This document shows, piece by piece, positions 1-7,937 of a stretch of 64,000 bases of DNA. Origin of the DNA: CBDDLD01 sp965250025 (GTDB taxonomy: Bacteria > Bacteroidota > Bacteroidia > Flavobacteriales > Flavobacteriaceae); contig OZ252283.1 of NCBI GenBank assembly GCA_965250025.1, positions 3,162,001-3,226,000 on the forward strand, written 5' to 3'. Numbering within the stretch: position 1 is the first letter of the stretch; the number at the start of each line of letters is the position of its first letter. The position numbers and the translations under genes are program-made. The notes under the pieces were generated by a model that was not told the DNA's origin, did no database searches, and was given only the letters and a program-made list of their open reading frames with translations.

Positions 1-58
1 ACACTCTTCTCTACAACTCAAAATAGCTTTATCTCATAATCAAAAAACATTATACATT

Positions 59-658
59 ATGAGAAAACAAGCTTTATTTTTAATCCTTTCAATCCACGTT
101 TTTAGTTTATCTTTTGCCCAAAACTCAATACTAAATACGCCTCAAAAATTAAACATTAACACCGCTAAAAGTAATATCAAATGGTCTGCAGATTATGCAT
201 TCTATTTTGGAGGGCATTATGGCACCATAGATTTTACTGAAGGTCATTTTATTAAAACAGGAGATGTTATTACCGGAGGGGAATTTATTGTTAACATGCG
301 TTCCATTAAAAATACTGATATTGATAAAGAAGATGCTAATGCCAGTCTTGTTGAACATCTAAAAAACGAAGACTTCTTTGATGTCGAAAAATTTCCATCT
401 TCAAAATTAGAGATCACAAGTGTTCATTACCACGATCCAACACATATGAAAATCATAGCTAACCTAACCATTAAAGGTGTGACCAGACTTATAGATTTTC
501 AGGCAGAGGTAGATTTCGAAACGGAGACTATGACTACAAGATTTAAAATAGACCGCACCCGTTGGAATATCAATTACGGGTCTAAAAGTGTCACCGACAG
601 TTTAAAAGACAGTGTTATTTCTGATGCTATTGGTTTTGAGATTGAACTTAAATTATGA
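59..658 (+). CDS. YceI family periplasmic protein
   Basis: The product is a 199-residue secreted protein with an N-terminal signal peptide of about 20 residues ending near FAQ. The body reads as a YceI lipocalin-like barrel: an early 'IKWSADYAF' strand, a central 'HLKNEDFFDVEKFP' segment (the family's 'H..s.dFFd...yP' signature) and 'TIKGVTR' near residue 140. YceI proteins bind long isoprenoid or amide lipids in the periplasm; the ligand here is unknown. It is one of three YceI genes in the window. It stands alone and ends in a hairpin terminator. The 58 bases before it are too few to judge its promoter. Confidence 0.88.
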   Translation: MRKQALFLILSIHVFSLSFAQNSILNTPQKLNINTAKSNIKWSADYAFYFGGHYGTIDFTEGHFIKTGDVITGGEFIVNMRSIKNTDIDKEDANASLVEHLKNEDFFDVEKFPSSKLEITSVHYHDPTHMKIIANLTIKGVTRLIDFQAEVDFETETMTTRFKIDRTRWNINYGSKSVTDSLKDSVISDAIGFEIELKL

Positions 659-694
659 TCTATTTTTAGTTCAACCACACGTCTTTCATATTAT

Positions 695-740
695 AAAGAG
701 TAAAGTCAATTATCAAAAACCACTTTACTCTTTTGTTTTT
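695..740 (+). terminator. Hairpin terminator after yceI
   Basis: A perfect 12-base inverted repeat (695-706 and 722-733) with a 15-base loop is followed by a T-rich run. It lies 37 bases after the YceI stop and overlaps the 3' end of the convergent peptidase gene. Confidence 0.6.
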
Positions 741-1731
741 CAACATCTAAAGAAACGGTTCTTCCAAAAATAAGAGCTCTGTTATCATCTTCGTGACCTG
801 CAGGCATGTTAAACGCTATAGGAAAATCATACTCAGAAAGTGCATCTAAAATAAGTTGTTCTATAGAGCTCCCCCATAATGTTGTGTTCTTTCTCAATTT
901 GGTCATATCTCCAACAATCACACCATGACAGTTGTCAAAATAACCTGCCCGTTTTAGGCTTTGCAGCATTCTGTCGATATGGTATTTGTACTCGCCTATC
1001 TCTTCTATAAAAAGGATTTTCCCTGAAGTATTAATACTTGTGTCAGAACCCAGCATAGTATGAAGCATCGTCAAATTACCGCCAACAAGTTGGCCTTTAG
1101 CTTTTCCAATCTTATTGTAATCTGATCCTTCAAGCTGATAAGATCTAGGCTTGCCGAATATGACATCTTTGAACGTAGCTACAGACTCTTTTATTTTATT
1201 CAAATCTTCTGTTAGGCTTACGCACATCAAAGCATGTAACGACTGATAACCTTCATTATGTACCTGATTGTGTAATGCCGTAATATCACTATATCCTATA
1301 ATCCATTTGGGATTTGTTTTGAATTCAGTATAATCCAATTTATCAAGTATTCTTACAGTCCCATAACCGCCTCTGGCACACCAAATAGCGCTTATTCCAG
1401 GATTATCTAATGCATTCTGAAAATCTTCACAACGCTGTTCATCAGTCCCCGCAAAATGATTATCCTTACTAAACACATGCTTGCCTACCTCTACATTCAA
1501 CCCCCAGCTTTTAAGCAATTCTACAGCTTGTTGAACTTCACGAGTTCGGTGCTTTAAAATTCCTGATGGGGCAACAATGGCAACAGTATCGCCAGCTTTT
1601 AAGTATGGTGGTTGAATTAAGTTTGTAGCCATTTCTGTAGTATTATCTATCGGATTTTGAGCGTTAGTAATAACACATAAAATCATTATAAAGCCAAAAA
1701 TCAAGTTCATTTTCAGGGTTCTCAAAATCAT
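706..1731 (-). CDS. LD-carboxypeptidase (peptidase S66, LdcA/MccF-like)
   Basis: This is a family S66 serine peptidase, which trims L,D-bonds from muropeptide tetrapeptides during peptidoglycan recycling (or detoxifies microcin C in MccF relatives). Visible are 'VAPSG' in the N-terminal lobe, 'GARGGYG'-like 'CARGGYGT', the nucleophile turn 'GYSD', the acidic 'FIEEIGEY' segment and the catalytic His in 'MPAGHEDDN'. This gives the Ser-Glu-His triad. The N-terminus is a signal peptide ('...CVITNAQ'), so it probably acts in the periplasm, unlike the cytoplasmic LdcA of E. coli. Translation may start at 1731 or at the internal ATG at 1710; both keep the signal peptide. Confidence 0.88.
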   Translation of the reverse strand: MILRTLKMNLIFGFIMILCVITNAQNPIDNTTEMATNLIQPPYLKAGDTVAIVAPSGILKHRTREVQQAVELLKSWGLNVEVGKHVFSKDNHFAGTDEQRCEDFQNALDNPGISAIWCARGGYGTVRILDKLDYTEFKTNPKWIIGYSDITALHNQVHNEGYQSLHALMCVSLTEDLNKIKESVATFKDVIFGKPRSYQLEGSDYNKIGKAKGQLVGGNLTMLHTMLGSDTSINTSGKILFIEEIGEYKYHIDRMLQSLKRAGYFDNCHGVIVGDMTKLRKNTTLWGSSIEQLILDALSEYDFPIAFNMPAGHEDDNRALIFGRTVSLDVEKQKSKVVFDN

Positions 1732-1785
1732 TAAAAGTGCTTTTTGTAAATGTACATTTTTTTTCTAAATCGCCTTTATATTATG

Positions 1786-1793
1786 TACTTTTG
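1786..1793 (+). promoter_or_regulatory. -7 promoter box (TACTTTTG) for metG
   Basis: An exact match to the Bacteroidetes -7 consensus TAnnTTTG, 22 bases before the chosen metG ATG. No clear -33 TTG at ideal spacing. Confidence 0.55.
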
Positions 1794-1815
1794 TGGCTTC
1801 ATAAAAGTCAATAAA

Positions 1816-3873
1816 ATGTCAAAACGATATACCATTACAGCAGCATTACCATATACCAATGGCCCTATACATATTGGGCATTTAGCTGGTGTTTATGTCC
1901 CTGCAGATATTTATTCTCGCTATTTGAGATTAACGGGTAATGATGTTGCATTTATTTGCGGAAGTGACGAGCATGGTGTTCCTATTACGATCAAAGCAAA
2001 AAAAGAAGGGGTTTCGCCTCAGGATATCGTTGACAAGTATCATGCGATCATCAAACAATCTTTTGAAGATTTTGGGATTTCTTTTGATAATTATTCACGC
2101 ACTTCAGCTAAAATCCATCATGATACCGCTTCTGAGTTCTTCAAAACCTTATATGATAATAATGAATTTGTTGAAGAAACCTCTGAGCAACTCTATGATG
2201 CTGAAGCCAATCAATTTTTAGCAGATCGATTTGTTATTGGCACCTGTCCTAAATGCGGTTATGAAGAGGCTTATGGTGATCAATGCGAAAATTGCGGTAC
2301 CAGTCATAACGCAACCGATTTAATTAATCCAAAATCAGCGATCACAGGAAACGTTCCAACACTTAAAGCAACTAAACATTGGTTTTTGCCATTAAATAAA
2401 CACGAACAATTTTTAAAAGATTGGATCCTTGAAGGTCATAAAAAAGACTGGAAACCCAATGTCTACGGTCAGGTAAAATCGTGGATCGATGATGGTCTTC
2501 GCCCAAGAGCTGTGACCAGAGATTTAGATTGGGGAATTCCTGTTCCTGTAGAAGGTGGCGAAGGTAAAGTATTATATGTATGGTTCGATGCGCCTATTGG
2601 TTACATCTCTGCAACCAAAGAATGGGCCGCTAGAGAAGGCAAAAACTGGGAAGACTACTGGAAAGACGAGAACACCAAACTGGTGCACTTTATTGGCAAG
2701 GACAATATTGTATTTCACTGTATCATATTCCCATCAATGCTCAAAGCCGAAGGCAGTTATATTTTACCAGATAATGTACCTGCTAATGAGTTTTTAAACC
2801 TAGAAGGTAATAAGCTTTCTACCTCTAAGAATTGGGCCGTTTGGTTACACGAGTATTTAGAAGATTTCCCAGAAAAGCAAGATGCTTTACGCTATGCGTT
2901 AACGGCAAATGCTCCAGAAACCAAGGACAATGATTTTACATGGAAAGACTTTCAGGCCAGAAATAACAATGAGTTGGTAGCCATTTTTGGTAATTTTATC
3001 AATCGCGTTGCAGTACTTACTAATAAGTATTACGAAGGTATTGTTCCAACCCCCTCAGAATTTAGCCCCATTGATGAAGAAACCCTAGCAGCTGTAAAAG
3101 CTTACCCTGCAGTAATAGCCAGTTCTATTGAACGTTATCGCTTTAGAGAAGCTTCCCAAGAACTCATGAATTTAGCACGCCTTGGAAATAAATATTTAGC
3201 AGACGAAGAGCCTTGGAAAACCATTAAAGAAGATGAAACCCGCACTAAAACCATTATGTATGTAGCTTTACAGATTGCTTCAGCTTTATCGGTATTAAGT
3301 GAGCCTCTTTTACCATTTACATCCGGGAAACTGAAAACCATTCTTAATACCTCTGGTATAAGCTGGAACGATGTAGCGACTAAAGATATTCTATTAGCTT
3401 CTGGTCATCAATTACAGGAAGGAAAACCGGCATTATTATTCACCAAAATAGAAGATAAAGAAATTAAAACTCAGCTAGAAAAACTTGATGCTAGGCGAAA
3501 AGCTAATGAAGTAGCAAATGCTACTGTAGAACCTCAAAAAGACACCATTACTTTTGATGATTTCACAAAACTGGACATTAGAGTCGGTACGATCTTAGAA
3601 GCGGAGAAAATGCCAAAAACCAAAAAGCTTTTGGTACTTAAAGTTGATACAGGTATAGACACCAGAACTATCGTTTCTGGTATAGCAGAAAGCTTTAAAC
3701 CTGAAGCTATCATAGGAAAACGCGTTACGGTTTTAGTAAATCTGGCACCTCGGGCCTTACGTGGCGTAGAAAGTCAGGGTATGATCTTAATGACTGAAAC
3801 CCCAGAGGGTCAATTGGTGTTTGTGAATCCGGATAGCGCTTTTGAGGTGGGCAATGGACTTAAAATCAGTTAA
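1816..3873 (+). CDS. metG: Methionyl-tRNA synthetase
   Basis: Charges tRNA-Met with methionine. The class I 'HIGH' motif is at residues 19-22 and the 'KLSTS' form of the KMSKS loop at about 333-337. A zinc knuckle starts with CPKCG at about 144 and continues with CENCG. The last ~110 residues form a Trbp111/EMAP-type tRNA-binding OB domain ('DIRVGTILEAEKMPKTKKLL'), giving the dimeric 685-residue form. The ATG at 1816 is preferred over the upstream in-frame ATGs at 1750 and 1783 because homologous MetRS begin at this 'MSKRYTIT' segment and because a -7 promoter box lies between them. Confidence 0.97.
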   Translation: MSKRYTITAALPYTNGPIHIGHLAGVYVPADIYSRYLRLTGNDVAFICGSDEHGVPITIKAKKEGVSPQDIVDKYHAIIKQSFEDFGISFDNYSRTSAKIHHDTASEFFKTLYDNNEFVEETSEQLYDAEANQFLADRFVIGTCPKCGYEEAYGDQCENCGTSHNATDLINPKSAITGNVPTLKATKHWFLPLNKHEQFLKDWILEGHKKDWKPNVYGQVKSWIDDGLRPRAVTRDLDWGIPVPVEGGEGKVLYVWFDAPIGYISATKEWAAREGKNWEDYWKDENTKLVHFIGKDNIVFHCIIFPSMLKAEGSYILPDNVPANEFLNLEGNKLSTSKNWAVWLHEYLEDFPEKQDALRYALTANAPETKDNDFTWKDFQARNNNELVAIFGNFINRVAVLTNKYYEGIVPTPSEFSPIDEETLAAVKAYPAVIASSIERYRFREASQELMNLARLGNKYLADEEPWKTIKEDETRTKTIMYVALQIASALSVLSEPLLPFTSGKLKTILNTSGISWNDVATKDILLASGHQLQEGKPALLFTKIEDKEIKTQLEKLDARRKANEVANATVEPQKDTITFDDFTKLDIRVGTILEAEKMPKTKKLLVLKVDTGIDTRTIVSGIAESFKPEAIIGKRVTVLVNLAPRALRGVESQGMILMTETPEGQLVFVNPDSAFEVGNGLKIS

Positions 3874-3878
3874 TAGGT

Positions 3879-4054
3879 GAGACCTCAATAATTCGATACG
3901 TTGTAGATATTCAAACACAAGCAGACCGTCTTATTAATTCCAGAGGAGATCTCCTAGAGATTGAAACTTTTGCTAAGTATAACGATACAATAAGAGCTCA
4001 TCTGATTTCTAATATAAATGATGATATAAAACTACTTTTCCGATTAAACTCACT
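3879..4054 (+). pseudogene. Coding-like stretch without a start codon (possible gene remnant)
   Basis: The gap between metG and tex carries an open frame that translates to a protein-like segment (for example 'DIQTQADRLINSRGDLLEIE' followed by 'TFAKYNDTIRAHL'). It has mixed charged and hydrophobic composition unlike random AT-rich DNA. There is no ATG, GTG or TTG at its beginning. The frame stays open to 4128-4130 inside tex. I do not recognise the family. It may be the tail of a decayed gene or a chance open frame. Confidence 0.3.
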
Positions 4055-6178
4055 ATGCAACTCATCCCCTTTATCGTCTCCAAAACTGATCTTTCAGAAA
4101 CTAGCATCAAAAACACGATCAATCTTCTGAATGAAGATTGTACTGTTCCTTTTATATCCAGATATAGAAAAGAACACACTGGGAACTTAGACGAAATTGA
4201 AATTGGAAGCATTGTTACGCTCAAAACTCAATTCGAAGCTTTAGAAAAACGAAAAGCAGCCATTTTAAAAGCTTTAAGAGAAGATCAGGTTCTGACTCCT
4301 GAACTTCAACAAAAAATAGAAAGCGCAGAACACATAACCCTATTAGAAGACCTGTATTTACCCTATAAAAAGAAACGTAAAACTAAAGCTGAAACCGCTC
4401 GTAAAAATGGCTTAGAGCCTTTGGCTAAAATCATAATGAGTCAAAATGCAAATGATCTGGATTCCATTGCATACAGATATACAAAAGGGGCTGTTAATGC
4501 TATCGAAGAGGCTCTTGAAGGCGCAAGACACATTATGGCCGAATGGATCAGTGAGCGTACAGATATTAGAAATAGTATTCGCTATCAGCTAGAACGTTTT
4601 GCTACAATAACCACAAAAGTCATAAAGACTCAGGAGCATGATGAAAAAGCACAAAAGTTTAGAGATTATTTTGATTGGTCAGAATCTCTAAGTCGTATCC
4701 CTTCTCATCGTTTATTAGCCATTCTAAGAGCAGAACAAGAAGGTTTCATCAGAGCAAAAATTGAAATTGACAATACGCGAGCTTTGACCAAGATTGAAGA
4801 CCGCATCATTCGATCGAACACTGCCTGTGCTGATCAAATTAGCATTGCAATTGCTGATGCTTACAAGCGTTTATTATTCCCCTCACTCGCTAATGAAGCA
4901 TTACAGAATGTAAAAGCTAAAGCAGATGATGCCGCAATAAAAGTCTTTTCAAAAAATCTTAAGCAACTTTTATTAGGCGCGCCTATTGGAGAAAAGCGTG
5001 TACTGGCAATTGACCCCGGATATAGAACAGGATGTAAAATTGTATGCTTGGATGCTAAAGGCGATTTAAAACATAACGAAACCATCTATCCTCATCCTCC
5101 AAAGAACGATAGTATTGGCGCAATGAAAAAGATCAGCTCGTTAGCGGATGCTTATAAAATTGAAGCTATAGCTATTGGTAACGGAACAGCGTCTAGAGAA
5201 ACCGAAGCATTGATTCGTAAAATTAGGTTTAAGAACTCCATTGAAGTTTTTGTTGTTAGCGAAGCTGGAGCAAGTATTTATTCGGCTTCAAAGATTGCTC
5301 GTGAAGAGTTTCCAAATTATGATGTAACTGTTAGGGGTTCAGTATCTATAGGACGCCGCCTTCAGGACCCTCTGGCAGAGCTGGTAAAAATTGATGCAAA
5401 ATCTATTGGTGTTGGTCAATACCAACACGATGTAGATCAAGCCAAGCTCAAAACCAGTCTAGATACTGTAGTAGAAAGCTGTGTGAATGCTGTTGGTGTA
5501 AATATCAATACAGCAAGTAAATCTTTGCTGGGTTATGTCTCTGGTATTGGGCCCAAACTTGCGGAAAATATTGTGATGTATCGAAACGAACATGGGGCTT
5601 TCACCTCTAGAAACGCTATAAAAAAAGTACCGCGTTTAGGTGCAAAAGCTTTTGAACAAGGTGCTGCTTTCTTAAGGATTAAAGATGCTAGTAATCCATT
5701 AGATGATTCTGCAGTTCATCCCGAACGCTATGCATTGGTGAAACAAATCGCCAAAGACGAGAAAAAATCCGTTGAAGAATTAATCGGAAACACGCTATTA
5801 TTAGAACAGATTGACCTTCAAAAATATGTTAGTAATACGGTCGGCTTACCTACACTCAAAGATATTATTGAAGAACTTAAAAAACCAGGCTTGGATATCA
5901 GAGAAAAAGCTAAGGTATTTACCTTCAATCAAAATATAAAAACGATCAATGACTTACACGAGGGACAACTATTGCCGGGTATCGTTAATAATATTACAAA
6001 TTTTGGCTGCTTTGTAGATATCGGCATTAAGGAAAGTGGGCTAGTTCATATCTCTAACCTTTCGGATTCGTATGTAAGCGATGTTAATGAACATGTGAGC
6101 TTGCACCAGCAAGTTGTTGTTAAAGTATTGGACATTGATATACTGAGAAAACGAATTCAATTAAAATTACACAAGTAA
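4055..6178 (+). CDS. tex: Tex family transcription accessory / RNA-binding protein
   Basis: A 707-residue Tex protein, close to the family length. The order is an N-terminal helical Tex domain ending near residue 190, a YqgF/RNase H-like core ('VLAIDPGYRTG' at about 315), helix-hairpin-helix repeats ('LLGYVSGIGPKLAENIV', 'RLGAKAFEQ'), and a C-terminal S1 RNA-binding domain from about 640 ('GIVNNITNFGCFVDIG', 'GLVHISNLS'). Tex binds nucleic acids and the transcription machinery in the cytoplasm. The HDAC-like gene starts only 7 bases downstream, so the two are probably cotranscribed. Confidence 0.94.
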   Translation: MQLIPFIVSKTDLSETSIKNTINLLNEDCTVPFISRYRKEHTGNLDEIEIGSIVTLKTQFEALEKRKAAILKALREDQVLTPELQQKIESAEHITLLEDLYLPYKKKRKTKAETARKNGLEPLAKIIMSQNANDLDSIAYRYTKGAVNAIEEALEGARHIMAEWISERTDIRNSIRYQLERFATITTKVIKTQEHDEKAQKFRDYFDWSESLSRIPSHRLLAILRAEQEGFIRAKIEIDNTRALTKIEDRIIRSNTACADQISIAIADAYKRLLFPSLANEALQNVKAKADDAAIKVFSKNLKQLLLGAPIGEKRVLAIDPGYRTGCKIVCLDAKGDLKHNETIYPHPPKNDSIGAMKKISSLADAYKIEAIAIGNGTASRETEALIRKIRFKNSIEVFVVSEAGASIYSASKIAREEFPNYDVTVRGSVSIGRRLQDPLAELVKIDAKSIGVGQYQHDVDQAKLKTSLDTVVESCVNAVGVNINTASKSLLGYVSGIGPKLAENIVMYRNEHGAFTSRNAIKKVPRLGAKAFEQGAAFLRIKDASNPLDDSAVHPERYALVKQIAKDEKKSVEELIGNTLLLEQIDLQKYVSNTVGLPTLKDIIEELKKPGLDIREKAKVFTFNQNIKTINDLHEGQLLPGIVNNITNFGCFVDIGIKESGLVHISNLSDSYVSDVNEHVSLHQQVVVKVLDIDILRKRIQLKLHK

Positions 6179-6185
6179 CATAATA

Positions 6186-7088
6186 ATGCTCAAAATAGCC
6201 TATCATCCTATCTATAAACACCCTTTGCCCGTTGGCCATCGGTTCCCTATGGAAAAATACGAGCTATTACCTGAGCAACTGGTGCATGAAGGGACTTGCT
6301 CGGTTTTTAATTTTTTTGAGCCTCAAAAACCAAATGATAAGTATATTCTCAGTGTTCACGATCCCGAATATTATTACGATCTGGTTAATATTACGCTCAA
6401 TCAACGTGCTGCCCGCAAACTTGGTTTTCCTCTAAGTGAAGTTTTAGTAGAACGGGAAGTCATCATTGCAGATGGCACCATGAAGGCCAGTGAATTTGCT
6501 TTAAAGTATGGGGTTGCAATGAATATTGCCGGAGGCACTCATCATGCTTACACCAATAGAGGTGAAGCTTTTTGTTTGCTTAACGATCAGGCTATTGGAG
6601 CACGCTACCTTCAAAGTAAAAAGCTCGTAAAAAAAGTGCTTATTGTAGATTTGGATGTGCATCAGGGAAATGGTACTGCTGAAATCTTTAGAAACGATAC
6701 TTCAGTATTTACATTTTCTATGCATGGTAAAAGTAACTATCCCTTTAAAAAAGAGGTCAGTGATCTGGATATTGCTTTAGAAGACGGAACGAGTGATGAA
6801 ACCTATCTGAAACTGCTTAAAAACACTTTACCTAGGCTTATTGACCAGCAACAACCCGATTTTATTTATTACCTATGTGGTGTTGATATTATTGCATCTG
6901 ATAAGCTGGGAAAATTAGCGCTAACCCTTGAAGGCTGTAAAGAACGGGATCGTTTTGTATTGGAAACATGCAAAGCAACACAGATTCCTGTAATGTGTAG
7001 TATGGGTGGCGGTTATTCGCCAGATATCAAAACTATTGTTGAAGCCCATGCCAATACCTTCAGGTTGGCCCAGATGATTTTCTTTTAA
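6186..7088 (+). CDS. Histone deacetylase / AcuC-like family amidohydrolase
   Basis: A 300-residue zinc hydrolase of the arginase/deacetylase superfamily. Key motifs are 'GGTHHAY' (tandem His of the charge relay), 'LNDQAIGARYL', 'VDLDVHQGNGTAE' (zinc-binding Asp and His at about 155-162) and 'CGVDIIASDKLG' (the third zinc-binding Asp). Bacterial members deacetylate acetyl-lysine proteins, acetylpolyamines or small molecules such as acetoin-pathway substrates; the substrate cannot be read here. It follows tex by 7 bases. A short hairpin follows the stop (7096-7111) but lacks a T-run on this strand. Confidence 0.88.
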   Translation: MLKIAYHPIYKHPLPVGHRFPMEKYELLPEQLVHEGTCSVFNFFEPQKPNDKYILSVHDPEYYYDLVNITLNQRAARKLGFPLSEVLVEREVIIADGTMKASEFALKYGVAMNIAGGTHHAYTNRGEAFCLLNDQAIGARYLQSKKLVKKVLIVDLDVHQGNGTAEIFRNDTSVFTFSMHGKSNYPFKKEVSDLDIALEDGTSDETYLKLLKNTLPRLIDQQQPDFIYYLCGVDIIASDKLGKLALTLEGCKERDRFVLETCKATQIPVMCSMGGGYSPDIKTIVEAHANTFRLAQMIFF

Positions 7089-7160
7089 CAAAAAAGCCTT
7101 TAAATAAAGGCACTACACAAGCATTATAAAAAATTTAACATTCATAATTTGCAATAACTA

Positions 7161-7172
7161 GACGAGTGGTCA
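7161..7172. promoter_or_regulatory. Candidate TetR operator 1 (tetR promoter)
   Basis: GACGAGTGGTCA, a partly palindromic site, lies just before the -7 box of the tetR gene. The same 11-base core ACGA[C/G]TGGTCA recurs twice before the exporter gene. The position implies autorepression. Confidence 0.6.
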
Positions 7173-7180
7173 TATTTTTG
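7173..7180 (+). promoter_or_regulatory. -7 promoter box (TATTTTTG) for tetR
   Basis: An exact TAnnTTTG match, directly abutting operator 1. A TTG at 7149-7151 lies 21 bases upstream and could be the -33 element, so the operator sits between the two promoter elements. Confidence 0.6.
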
Positions 7181-7197
7181 TAACGTCAAAATTTAAC

Positions 7198-7794
7198 ATG
7201 TCTAAAACTTTAAAACACGATATCAAAACCGATTACCTTTTAGATAAAGGTATGGAGCTATTATGGTGTAAAGGCTATAATGCTACCAGTGTCAATGATA
7301 TTGTTAAAGTCGCTGAAATTCCTAAAGGTTCTTTTTATTTCTATTTTGAAAGCAAAGAAGATTTTGCAGTTAAGGCTATCGAAAAGTATTTTGATATGCA
7401 TTTTGCACCCTCCAGAAAAATTCTGTTGGATAAGTCTAAATCACCTCTGAAACGTTTGTTGGAATTTCATGAATTTAGATATAATGTACTTAAAGACGAT
7501 TTGGATTGTAAAATGGGGTGTATGGCCTGTAACTTAGGTAATGAAATGTCTGAGCATAGCGAAAGCATCCGTTTGGCCATCTTAAAAAAAGAAGAAGGAG
7601 TGCTCTCTTTAATCACTGAAGTTATTCAGGAAGCTCAAGATATCGGAGAAATTAATACTGCTGTAAAAGCATCGGATCTAGCGGCTTTTATTGAAGATGC
7701 CGGAAAAGGCTCTATGACGACTATGAAAGAGATGAAAAGCTCCTATCCTATTGATAATTTTATGAATATTATTAAAGTATTACTATTGAAATAA
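7198..7794 (+). CDS. TetR/AcrR family transcriptional repressor
   Basis: A 198-residue TetR-type regulator. The N-terminal helix-turn-helix is clear: 'GMELLWCKGYNATSVNDIV' then 'IPKGSFYFYFESKEDFAVKAI'. The C-terminal ligand-binding half has 'GCMACNLGNEM', seen in related efflux regulators. It lies 143 bases upstream of, and in the same direction as, an RND-type exporter, and three matching palindromic sites flank the two genes. Inference: it represses itself and the exporter operon and is released by a transported or toxic small molecule, possibly lipid-like. Confidence 0.93.
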   Translation: MSKTLKHDIKTDYLLDKGMELLWCKGYNATSVNDIVKVAEIPKGSFYFYFESKEDFAVKAIEKYFDMHFAPSRKILLDKSKSPLKRLLEFHEFRYNVLKDDLDCKMGCMACNLGNEMSEHSESIRLAILKKEEGVLSLITEVIQEAQDIGEINTAVKASDLAAFIEDAGKGSMTTMKEMKSSYPIDNFMNIIKVLLLK

Positions 7795-7813
7795 TTTTTT
7801 TGCTTTTATTATA

Positions 7814-7825
7814 GACGACTGGTCA
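7814..7825. promoter_or_regulatory. Candidate TetR operator 2
   Basis: GACGACTGGTCA, 19 bases after the tetR stop. It shares the core ACGACTGGTCA with operator 3 and differs by one base from operator 1. Confidence 0.6.
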
Positions 7826-7906
7826 ATTTTAAATTAATTAAATTTTTTGTCCCATTAATATTTTGAAAAACGTCATAACTATAAACAATCCGATCAGAAT
7901 AACTAT

Positions 7907-7917
7907 ACGACTGGTCA
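7907..7917. promoter_or_regulatory. Candidate TetR operator 3
   Basis: ACGACTGGTCA, 20 bases before the exporter ATG, close to the likely transcription start. Its spacing from operator 2 is 92 bases. Confidence 0.6.
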
Positions 7918-7937
7918 ACTAAACTAAACCAAAGAAC

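Noticed and set aside
7096..7111. Hairpin after the histone-deacetylase-like gene as a terminator
   Set aside because: The stem is short with a very small loop and has no T-run on the plus strand.
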